Shown here in pieces: positions 43,855 through 51,599 of a stretch of 64,000 bases of DNA. The notes below the pieces were generated by a model. It was not told the origin of the DNA. It searched no databases and worked only from the letters and a program-made list of their open reading frames with translations. This DNA comes from JACMLD01 sp039915085. Its GTDB lineage: Bacteria > Bacteroidota > Bacteroidia > Chitinophagales > Chitinophagaceae. Within the stretch, counting starts at the first letter, position 1. Each line of letters begins with the position of its first letter. Location of the stretch: contig JBDSOC010000172.1 in assembly GCA_039915085.1 (NCBI GenBank), positions 7,105 through 71,104 on the forward strand, given 5' to 3'. Position numbers and translations under genes: made by a program.

Positions 43855-44343
43855 TTACCTCAGGGCCAGCTTTTTTCCCTGCACCTGCAACACTTCAATA
43901 CTGGGATTATTCTCTTCCAGGTTAGTAACCGTGTATACCACTACTACTTCAAGTTCTACAGCACTGACAATTTCAACAAAGCCAATTTTTAATTGCTCAT
44001 CATTCACTTTTATCATTTCTGACAGCTTGCAGCAATCATCCATGGTAGCTGATAAGGCAGGCAATGTAACCGCTTCAATATTTACCGGCCTGGAGAATTT
44101 AGGCTCTATTGCAATGGCTTCATTTTTTACAACAAGTGGTGTAAAAACTTTAGCGATGCGGGTTTCTTTAAGACCAAAATTCAGGATATTTATTTCCGTA
44201 GAATAAATACCCCTGCTGATAATAGCGCTGCATTTTTTATCAAATGCATTTTTTTGAACGCCGCAGACAAATTTTACATTGTACACAAACCTGGGTGAGG
44301 CCACTATACTTTTGTATGAAATACTCTGTGCCATAGGAATCAT
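43855..44343 (-). CDS. Conserved hypothetical protein (ATEINIHN/DDCCR-type)
   Basis: A 162-residue protein I recognise as a scattered bacterial family of unknown function. The visible hallmarks are YNVKFVCGVQK, YSTEINILNFGLKE, LPALSATMDDCCKLSEMI, IGFVEIVSAVELEVVVVYTVTNL and SIEVLQVQGKKL. The strand-rich pattern suggests an all-beta fold with a short CC segment. It has no signal peptide, so it is probably cytoplasmic or exported by an unknown route. An alternative start (MAQSISYK) lies 9 nt in. It is downstream of the ABC genes by 201 nt on the same strand, possibly unrelated. Confidence 0.65.
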   Translation of the reverse strand: MIPMAQSISYKSIVASPRFVYNVKFVCGVQKNAFDKKCSAIISRGIYSTEINILNFGLKETRIAKVFTPLVVKNEAIAIEPKFSRPVNIEAVTLPALSATMDDCCKLSEMIKVNDEQLKIGFVEIVSAVELEVVVVYTVTNLEENNPSIEVLQVQGKKLALR

Positions 44344-44544
44344 TTTTAAGGTTTATAATGAAAGACAAACAAAGTTAGCACCCTCAATATCCCTGTTCTA
44401 TACCCTGTACGTTGTATTTTACAGCTACCACTGGAAGATAAACGAGCACCTGCTTCATTTGCTTTTCCCAATACTTCATTTTACTTTGAATGTGGCTGGA
44501 TATGTGCTTGCCCTTCCCCTTACTATTTTTTAAAAAGGCCTGGT

Positions 44545-45339
44545 TTATAAACAAGCTTTTATTTCTTCCACTGCTTGTGAAAACCCTTTCATGTGCCTTA
44601 CATCTTTTTGCCATGCCAAATCGCGTTCAATCAAATCTATCTCCCTGACAATAGTGGCGCCGGGTTTGCCTGCTTCTTTTCCTAAAACAAAAATGGTATC
44701 AGAAATAGCAACTGTAGCCGGAATATCGTGCGATACAATAATGAGTGTTTTAAATTCATCTGAAACAGATACCTCCAGCAGCAATTCAACTACTTTATCC
44801 AGTACACAGATATCCAGTCCGGAAAATGGTTCATCCAGCAATAAAAAATTGGAACCCTTTAATAACTGCTGAATGATACTGGCGCGTTGTCTTTGCCCGC
44901 CTGACAATTGCTGCGGAAACTGGTTCAGCTGTTCTGTTAACTGGAAGCGTTCAGCATAAGCATCAATACCTTCCTTCTCTTTTCCTTTCAGTAAAACATT
45001 TTGCTTTGCAGCCAGTAAGAGTGATTGGTATACCGTTCTCCATTCAAACAAGTAATAGTTTTGAAAAATAACACCCATATCACCCGCCTTTACGGTTTGG
45101 TTGTTTTGGAGACAGATCTTTCCTGAAGTGGGTGATTGTAACCCTGACAAAAGTTTAAACAATTGCGTTTTCCCCATCCCACTGCGGCCAATCAGTGACA
45201 CTACCTGGCCCTGTTGCATACCGGGACGCACAATATCCTTAATTTCAAAATTAATATCTCTTAAAATAATATTACCCCCGTAACTGAGCTGAACATCTTC
45301 AGCTTTTAACAAGATTTCTTTTTTTATATACGCTGTCAT
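44545..45339 (-). CDS. ABC transporter ATP-binding protein (NitT/TauT type)
   Basis: The 264-residue ATPase has Walker A GRSGMGKT, Q-loop QNYYLFEWRTVYQSL, signature LSGGQRQRASI and Walker B FLLLDEPFSGLD, with an H-loop (IIVSHDI). Its overlap with the permease gene by 4 nt couples the two. The arrangement resembles nitrate/taurine-type importers, but the substrate is not known. The upstream binding protein is fused to OmpA, which is unusual for this class. Confidence 0.93.
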   Translation of the reverse strand: MTAYIKKEILLKAEDVQLSYGGNIILRDINFEIKDIVRPGMQQGQVVSLIGRSGMGKTQLFKLLSGLQSPTSGKICLQNNQTVKAGDMGVIFQNYYLFEWRTVYQSLLLAAKQNVLLKGKEKEGIDAYAERFQLTEQLNQFPQQLSGGQRQRASIIQQLLKGSNFLLLDEPFSGLDICVLDKVVELLLEVSVSDEFKTLIIVSHDIPATVAISDTIFVLGKEAGKPGATIVREIDLIERDLAWQKDVRHMKGFSQAVEEIKACL

Positions 45340-46115
45340 GATACTTGAGTTTGTAGTTTAGTATGCGGAAACAACCATTGACGGATGCTTCCCAATAAAT
45401 AGTCGAAACATAAGCCAACCACTAATATTACCAGTTGTAATGCCAGTACATTGGTAAGGTCATTGTATTTGTTATATTTAATCATTAAAGCGCCAATTCC
45501 ACCTTCACTCATATTCAATCCTTCTACCATGGTGATCATTAACCACGAAATAGCAAAGTTTTGCCGCAGTATTTCAAAAGCCTGGTCTGCCTTTCCAACA
45601 ATTATCACTTCATACAATGTTTGCCAGTTGTTATAACCAAGCGTTTTACACAATTGAAATTCCTGTTTGTCTATATTTAAAATTACTGCCAGGAAAGAAC
45701 AGGTAAAAAACGGAACGATACCAAAAATGAGCAGTGATAATTTTAACTGGCTGCCATCTTTTGTAAGCAGTGTAAAGATGAAGATCAGGCCGGTTAGAGT
45801 AAGATACCTGCACTTTACAATAAACTGTGCAATACTTTTAAAGAATGGTATCACTGATAAATAAGCTATCACCAGTGTTATCAAAATTGAAAACAGCATA
45901 GCTTTTACCGTTAGTAACAGGCTTACCAAAAGATTATCCAGCATTAAACGTGTTGACAAAAGCTGTACAAATGCACCTGCTACTTTGCCCGGTGCCGGAA
46001 TTAAGCCATTGGAAGCAGTTTGCCACAGCAAGAGTGTAATGGCTGCCTGCAATAGAATCATTATTGCAAACCATTGTCTGCTTATTTTAGCAAAGGGACT
46101 AAAGATATTTTTCAT
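45336..46115 (-). CDS. ABC transporter permease (NitT/TauT type)
   Basis: A 259-residue six-helix permease (BPD_transp_1 type). The EAA-type loop is in ELQLCKTLGYNNWQTLYEVIIVGKADQAFEILRQNF. Start ATG is at 46115, after a terminator-like hairpin and 200 nt of sequence following the OmpA-fused gene. It ends overlapping the ATPase gene by 4 nt. The substrate is unknown. Confidence 0.88.
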   Translation of the reverse strand: MKNIFSPFAKISRQWFAIMILLQAAITLLLWQTASNGLIPAPGKVAGAFVQLLSTRLMLDNLLVSLLLTVKAMLFSILITLVIAYLSVIPFFKSIAQFIVKCRYLTLTGLIFIFTLLTKDGSQLKLSLLIFGIVPFFTCSFLAVILNIDKQEFQLCKTLGYNNWQTLYEVIIVGKADQAFEILRQNFAISWLMITMVEGLNMSEGGIGALMIKYNKYNDLTNVLALQLVILVVGLCFDYLLGSIRQWLFPHTKLQTQVS

Positions 46116-46245
46116 TGTAGTAGTATTATTTCTTTAAAAAGCGGTTTCCTTTCGCGGATTTTTTACCAGAGAGGAATAAGAGGATTTTGACGGAGCTAAG
46201 AGAAATACTTTTTGCAGCTTCGTAAACATCCACCAACCGGATTGC

Positions 46246-46293
46246 GAAAAAAAATTAATAATAGCTGCCGCCTGCTATTAGCGACAGCTATTA
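46246..46293 (-). terminator. Rho-independent terminator after the OmpA-fused binding protein
   Basis: TAATAGCTGCCGC (46259-46271) faces GCGACAGCTATTA (46281-46293), 12 of 13 pairs, with a 9-nt loop. Eight or nine T bases follow on the minus strand (A-run at 46246-46254). It separates the binding-protein gene from the permease and ATPase genes, so partial read-through or a second promoter must feed those. Confidence 0.75.
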
Positions 46294-46362
46294 ATTTGCA
46301 TTTGTGACCTCACCCTAACCCTCTCCAAAGGGAGGGAACTATATGGACACTATCCATGATAA

Positions 46363-48129
46363 TTACTCACCCAATACAATTTCTACGCGACGGTTTTTGC
46401 TTTTGCCGGCATCTGAATTGTTATCAGCGATTGGTTTTGATGAACCAAAGCCTTTTGACTCTATACGGTTTACCGGCAAACCTTTGCTAACCAGGTATTG
46501 TTTCACTGCGTCAGCACGTTTCTCAGACAATGGCATATTCACTGCATCGTTACCGTTATTATCGGTATGACCGTAAACGCCCAGCTTTAAACCCTCAGCT
46601 ACAACAGCGGATTCAAAAATTTCATTCAGCAACCTGTATGAAGCTGGTTTGATACTGGCAGCACCTGTTTCAAACTCAATGCTGTAAGACTTTGAAGACA
46701 CCGCTTCTGTTATCTGTTCAGCATACTTGTTTTCAATTGCCTTACCCTGCAACAATTCCGGGTGGTTTGAAATAACAGAAAACAAAAATGATTTATCAAC
46801 TGCTTTTTCATAAGGCATAAAACCCGGCATTATAGATGGATACATTTTCACCATCAGGTTACCAAACGTGTTGTACACAGCTTTGTACCTGTCCACTTTA
46901 TCATCACCCAGGCCATAGGTATTGGCCATATCTGCCAGGTTAAACACCATTGAACCACCCAGGTTTACTTTTAAACCCTGTATATCTTTTTCTTCTGCAC
47001 CATTATAATATTTCAGCCAGTAAGCAGTATTTTGTTCCTGGTACACATCCGCACTGATCTTTGCAGCAAATTCTTTGGCATCATTAAAAGAACGTACCTG
47101 GTCACCTGCTTCTGCCAAAGCAATGATCATATTCTCAATAGCTGTTCTGTGATCGTAGGCCCATTTCTTAATCACAATGGTCTGGTTACTCATCTGTGAT
47201 GCATACTGCCTCGTACTGGCAATAGTTACCAGACCACCTTTTTTTACAGATACATTTACGTCACCGGGGGTCCAGGTGGCCACAGCATCAACACCTACAG
47301 TTGTATCCTTACCGGTAGTTCTGCCATTGAAAACAATTTTTCTTTTTTCTGAATAGCTGCTGATGTATTTGTTAGGAGCATCCAGGAAATCGCTTGCAGC
47401 AATAATGTTAATAGCATTGGCGTCATAGGTAGTTTCATCAGGGTTAACTTTTAAACCATTGTCACCAGCCCATTTCAGTAAAATATTGATATCCCCATCG
47501 CGCAATACACCTGCTACACATTTACCAACGGCATTGTGCGGATCCTGTTTCCATGAAGCCGGTGCCATCACCTGGTCTTCACCATAAGATTTACCGTGTG
47601 TAACCGGTATAATGATGGGCTGGTATTCTGCGCCCAATGGTTCAAGCTCTTTAGACAAAGAGGTCATGAATGCAGGCATACCATCACCCATAAACGTAAT
47701 AAATACAGCGGGCGCATTAACATTCGTTTTGTATTCATTGGCAAACTTTACAAGGTCGGCCATTTGTTTGTTACAGTCATCCTGGCGTGTATAGGTAACA
47801 TCCAGTTTCGCTTTATCAAACAAAGAACCCTTTGTTGTACGCACACCACCATTGGCATACATACCAGAAAACTGCGAGTTCCATGCCATACGTTCCCAGG
47901 TAATAGTTGTACCACCATTAATTGCAGTAGCTTCTGATGGCAAAGCAAGTTTTACAGCATTGGTGCTTAAGGATGCATCTTTAGCGTCTGGCAATGTTAC
48001 CTTACCCAATTCTACCGACTGTACAACTTCTTTAGGGCGGCCCTGGTACCATCTTACACTTAATATACCTGCAGTAATAACTGCAGCAATGATGAATAAT
48101 TTTCCTGCGGGTTTTAATTTAACTGACAT
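46363..48129 (-). CDS. Periplasmic binding protein-like domain fused to OmpA (peptidoglycan-binding)
   Basis: The 588-residue protein has one N-terminal membrane anchor (about 10-28). A long periplasmic domain follows, reading like a NitT/TauT or phosphate-type substrate-binding fold (TITWERMAWNSQFSGMYANGG, DDCNKQMADLVKFANEYKTN, VQVDAVATWTPGDVNVSVKKGG-like). A C-terminal OmpA domain (about 480-588) has the peptidoglycan-binding pattern HTDNNGNDAVNMPLSEKRADAVKQYL and ends GKSKNRRVEIVLGE. The fusion would tie a solute receptor to the cell wall. It lies between two coiled-coil genes and the ABC transporter genes. The substrate is unknown. Confidence 0.87.
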   Translation of the reverse strand: MSVKLKPAGKLFIIAAVITAGILSVRWYQGRPKEVVQSVELGKVTLPDAKDASLSTNAVKLALPSEATAINGGTTITWERMAWNSQFSGMYANGGVRTTKGSLFDKAKLDVTYTRQDDCNKQMADLVKFANEYKTNVNAPAVFITFMGDGMPAFMTSLSKELEPLGAEYQPIIIPVTHGKSYGEDQVMAPASWKQDPHNAVGKCVAGVLRDGDINILLKWAGDNGLKVNPDETTYDANAINIIAASDFLDAPNKYISSYSEKRKIVFNGRTTGKDTTVGVDAVATWTPGDVNVSVKKGGLVTIASTRQYASQMSNQTIVIKKWAYDHRTAIENMIIALAEAGDQVRSFNDAKEFAAKISADVYQEQNTAYWLKYYNGAEEKDIQGLKVNLGGSMVFNLADMANTYGLGDDKVDRYKAVYNTFGNLMVKMYPSIMPGFMPYEKAVDKSFLFSVISNHPELLQGKAIENKYAEQITEAVSSKSYSIEFETGAASIKPASYRLLNEIFESAVVAEGLKLGVYGHTDNNGNDAVNMPLSEKRADAVKQYLVSKGLPVNRIESKGFGSSKPIADNNSDAGKSKNRRVEIVLGE

Positions 48130-48282
48130 AGTTGTAGTATTTAATTTGTTTATAAGTTTTTAAAATCGGTTTTTAATAAGGCATGGTTGGGACAGTCAGC
48201 AGTATCACGTTCATTGTTATCTCCGCCTGCGCTGTTCATTTGCAGTAGTTTCTTATACTGCTTATGGTTTTTTACGGGATGA

Positions 48283-49275
48283 TTATTCAATAAGCCCTTT
48301 GTAGCGGTCCGTAATGTTAATGTCACTCAACCTGCCACTATCTTTTCCATTTCCGAGTACTGTGTTGGTATAATTAAAATCGCTTTGCATATTAAACTGG
48401 TTGATCAGTTCAATTGCCTGCGCAGATTTGGCTTTGTCTTCAAGTACTTTATCGTCCATAAAACGTGCGGTCACATCTATGGCAGATTTAATGTGCCCGA
48501 TCTTTTCACCAATCTGTTCTTTCAGTATGGCGAGTGCTTTTTCAGCATCACGGTTCAGATCATCATCGCCCTTAAATGCTTTCATTGCACTGCTGACAGC
48601 AGATAAACCTGTTGTAACGGAGTAGTACAAATCTTTCTTTGCTTCAAGATCAAGCTTTGCATCCTCCAGCATAATACCACTCTCTTCATAAGCCATGTCT
48701 GCAAATTTTATCAGCTTGTTCAGATCACTTACAACCGGCGTAACATTGTCAATATATTCACGGCAACGCAAGACATTGTTTGCATACAGATCCATTTGTC
48801 TTGACCCTGCTTTCTCTGCTTTCAGGATATTTACTTTTTGAACATTTAGCTGCAGTTCCTTTTCTTTTCCAGACAGTTTATCCATCAATTCACTTTGTTT
48901 ACCTTTTAATTTAGCCCCCTGCCTGTACAAAGTATTCCTGTCATCATAACCCTGTTCTATCTTAGTCTGTAATATGCTGAACGGGTTCAGCTCAATGGCA
49001 ATACCAATAGTATAATTGGCAATGAATTCAGAAAAATATTTCAATGCCCGCCAGAACTTTTTATTACTGACTATCATCATCAAAAATCCCAGTACTGCTC
49101 CACCAATAATAAGGTTTACCATATTCCATGTTACAGCAACCATCCAGGGCAGTACAAATGTTAGAAAGCCATAAGCCAAACCGGCAAACAATGACAGGCC
49201 AATAATGGAAGTGGCTATATTTTTGGGTTCAGCCAGCCATTGTGTTTTTTTTGATTGTTGATTAATTTGTATCAT
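48283..49275 (-). CDS. Membrane protein with long cytoplasmic coiled coil
   Basis: A 330-residue protein with two adjacent membrane helices near the N-terminus (about 20-70). A stretch EFIANYTIGIAIELNPFSILQTKIEQGYDDRNTLY follows, then a helical, coiled-coil region from 115 to 300 (KGKQSELMDKLSGKEKELQLNVQKV). It might couple the binding-protein unit to the cytoplasm. No family was recognised. It is 153 nt upstream of the binding-protein gene and 12 nt downstream of the other coiled-coil gene. Confidence 0.65.
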   Translation of the reverse strand: MIQINQQSKKTQWLAEPKNIATSIIGLSLFAGLAYGFLTFVLPWMVAVTWNMVNLIIGGAVLGFLMMIVSNKKFWRALKYFSEFIANYTIGIAIELNPFSILQTKIEQGYDDRNTLYRQGAKLKGKQSELMDKLSGKEKELQLNVQKVNILKAEKAGSRQMDLYANNVLRCREYIDNVTPVVSDLNKLIKFADMAYEESGIMLEDAKLDLEAKKDLYYSVTTGLSAVSSAMKAFKGDDDLNRDAEKALAILKEQIGEKIGHIKSAIDVTARFMDDKVLEDKAKSAQAIELINQFNMQSDFNYTNTVLGNGKDSGRLSDINITDRYKGLIE

Positions 49276-49287
49276 CTTGTTTAATTT

Positions 49288-49908
49288 TTATTGAATGAAT
49301 GATTTAATTTTTTCAGCATCATTTTGTATCCTGCTTTTCATGTTTTCCATTGCGTCTTTATAACTATCCGTACGGTGCGCCAATTTTTCTTCATTGTCTT
49401 TTATTTCATTATTAAGAACAGCAACCTGGTGTTGCAGATCACTGATCTCATTCGACAAATCCTTTACCCGTTGTGTTTTTTCTTCCATTTCATTTTTCTT
49501 CCCCAATACTTTTTCCTGCATTGCAGCATCAACAGTTGAAAAGAAACTGACTGCATCCTTATCCATTATCTCCAGGTAAGAAGATGCAGTAGCCAGGAGC
49601 TTTTGTTTGTCAAGGCCCTGCACCTGCAATCCTGCAAATGCGGCACTAAAGCGTGCGTTTTCGTCGGGGATGCTTTTCATGGCTTCAATCATTTTTGAAA
49701 ACTCATAATAATCCGGTCCGGGCATATTTGCTTCTTCAAAAAGTTTTTCAAAATATTTCCTGAACTTTTCGTTGTCTGCCTGTTTGGGGGTGTAGCTCAC
49801 GGCAGTAAAAGTGGATGTGCTATTTACTTCTCCTGGCTTTTTAACAGCTGGTGTAGCATCTGTTAATTCCACAAAAGCCGAAAGAATTTTTTTGCCAATG
49901 CTGGCCAT
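49288..49908 (-). CDS. Cytoplasmic coiled-coil protein
   Basis: A 206-residue protein starting MASIGKKILSAFVELTDATPAV, probably soluble. The middle has a helical segment (KFRKYFEKLFEEANMPGPDYYEFSKMIEAM). The last 80 residues form a coiled coil (KKNEMEEKTQRVKDLSNEISDLQHQVAVLNNEIKDNEEKL). No family was recognised. It is the first gene of the cluster and lies 12 nt before the membrane coiled-coil gene, so both likely act together. Confidence 0.65.
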   Translation of the reverse strand: MASIGKKILSAFVELTDATPAVKKPGEVNSTSTFTAVSYTPKQADNEKFRKYFEKLFEEANMPGPDYYEFSKMIEAMKSIPDENARFSAAFAGLQVQGLDKQKLLATASSYLEIMDKDAVSFFSTVDAAMQEKVLGKKNEMEEKTQRVKDLSNEISDLQHQVAVLNNEIKDNEEKLAHRTDSYKDAMENMKSRIQNDAEKIKSFIQ

Positions 49909-51088
49909 AGTCGCTGGTTTTTATAGTTAATAATAGATGGCATCACCATCATTTTTTCGTTTTCTAAAGGGCATTGTATGGCACCCATAACAGTTGCTGT
50001 GCTGCTATGCATTCATCCCCTGTCTGCTATAATGACCTAATAAAGCAAGTGCCGGATAAGCAAACCACCTGCTGAAGCAGGGAAATCCAAATCAGTCTCC
50101 GGCCGTTTTTCAGTTGAGGCCGGTTGCCTGTATCCGTTATGTACAGGGCGGATATTTTTGATAAACCTGCAGGTAAGTATAAACACAATGGCAATTGTGA
50201 TCACCACAGCAAAAATCTGTTTCATTTTAGCTTAATGTTTGAATTGATCAGGTACAACGGGGCGGTAAAGTTTTCAGCTTTCCGTTATTTAAAACGCGGT
50301 AAATCTTTTACTGGAATTTTTTCAGAGTGGAGATTGCCGTTAGTTTTACCCTTTTAGAAAACGGGCAAATAAAAACGCTATTCTGTGTTCATTTTTCGTG
50401 GAGATATACTCCTGTTTGATTTGATTTATCAAAGATATAGTGTGTTAACATTTCTTTAAAGAACATCCCGCAGGAACGGTACTTTTTGTTCTCCAGCCGG
50501 TAAAGCATGTATGACAGGCGGTAATATAATTGGCTGGCCGTAACCATAGGTAGGTAAGCGGGAAAATCGCAAAAGGAAACAACTGGTTAATAATAAATAA
50601 GTTACAGGCAATTGCAACCGGGGTGCAATCACATTTACCGATCAGCAATCTTTGCTTTATCAGGAGAAAATAAAATTTCTTATTTACCTGGTATGCAAGA
50701 TTTGCAATACAATACTATGCGCAGGGTTGTATAATATATACCAGCCAGGTTGATCATTTGTAATTAAAAAGATTTTATGTCAGCAATGTATTGCATTTAA
50801 AAATAAATAGTGCAGGTGTAGTTTTACATGAAATAATATTTATCGTGATCGTTTCTATTTATTCGTCCATTGTGTTACTATTTTTTTATACGCAAATTCG
50901 CAACAGTATATTTCATAATCAATTATACACAGACTGAAACATTTGGGGATTTACCCGTTGGTCCTTTTGGCTGGATGAATGATGAGGTATGAAATCCAAG
51001 ACACCCTGCCGATGCAATGAAAGTGCACCTGGTGGATAATGCAACGATGCAATTTGTCTTTGATCAAAAAGGAAAAGTAAGGTGCGGG
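49909..51088. other. Long intergenic region with few genes
   Basis: About 1.2 kb separates the coiled-coil cluster from the next convincing gene. Apart from the possible small membrane ORF (50037-50225) and the pseudogene fragment near its right end, I see no coding signal. Other short frames lack codon pattern. Confidence 0.5.
50037..50225 (-). CDS. Possible small single-pass membrane protein
   Basis: A 62-residue frame starting MKQIFAVVITIAIVFILTCRF, with one hydrophobic helix and a Pro/Glu-rich tail. There is no recognised family and no good ribosome-binding site. It sits in a long intergenic stretch and could be a chance ORF. Confidence 0.35.
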   Translation of the reverse strand: MKQIFAVVITIAIVFILTCRFIKNIRPVHNGYRQPASTEKRPETDLDFPASAGGLLIRHLLY

Positions 51089-51100
51089 TTATACCTTTAA
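50888..51100 (+). pseudogene. Broken protein fragment with internal stop
   Basis: In one frame the DNA reads ...TFGDLPVGPFGWMNDEV, stop (TGA at 50990-50992), then NPRHPADAMKVHLVDNATMQFVFDQKGKVR before TAA at 51098. The sequence looks like a natural protein on both sides of the stop and has no start codon of its own. The family was not recognised. It overlaps the convergent VOC gene end by 12 nt. Confidence 0.45.
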
Positions 51101-51454
51101 CCAGCTGGGAGATTCTGAAGTGGGCTGGTTAATCTTTATAAAATTGCCATCAGGATCCTGCAATGATATAGACAGCATACCAAAAGCTGCAGTGGAAGGT
51201 CCTTCAAACAGAACACCCGTTAGCTGAAGCCGTTCTATTATTTTCTGCAGATCAGTGGTCAAAAAACTGGCAGTAACCGAACTTACCGGCTGCTGTTCTG
51301 AAATATTAAAATCAACACCTGCCACGCCTGAATTAAATACTTTTAGCTGGTCCTGGTCAATAACCGGGTCCAGCCCCAAAATAGCCTGGTAAAAACCCTT
51401 GCTTTTATCAGTATTGCCTGCCCCGAACTCAATTTCGTGGAGTCTTATTTTCAT
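51089..51454 (-). CDS. VOC family protein
   Basis: The frame stays open to 51658, but its first 68 residues are unlike the family and would overlap the usher gene end; ATG 51454 gives MKIRLHEIEFGAGNTDKSKGFYQAILG. The 121-residue protein is one VOC module (VFNSGVAGVDFNISEQQP, SFLTTDLQKIIERL, SISLQDPDGNFIKINQP). It lacks a clear metal-binding His at the first position, which hints at a binding rather than a metal-catalytic role. It is downstream of the usher-like gene and may be unrelated. Confidence 0.8.
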   Translation of the reverse strand: MKIRLHEIEFGAGNTDKSKGFYQAILGLDPVIDQDQLKVFNSGVAGVDFNISEQQPVSSVTASFLTTDLQKIIERLQLTGVLFEGPSTAAFGMLSISLQDPDGNFIKINQPTSESPSWLKV

Positions 51455-51599
51455 TAACACCGGTTTTGTAAATAGTAGAGACGCAGGCACGGCAGGATAT
51501 GTTACAAGTACACTGAACAAAAAAACGCAAAAAGCGAATAAAGTTGCATTTAGAACAGTTAATCTATCCTTAACTTTTGTGGAACAAGGATATTTTGCT

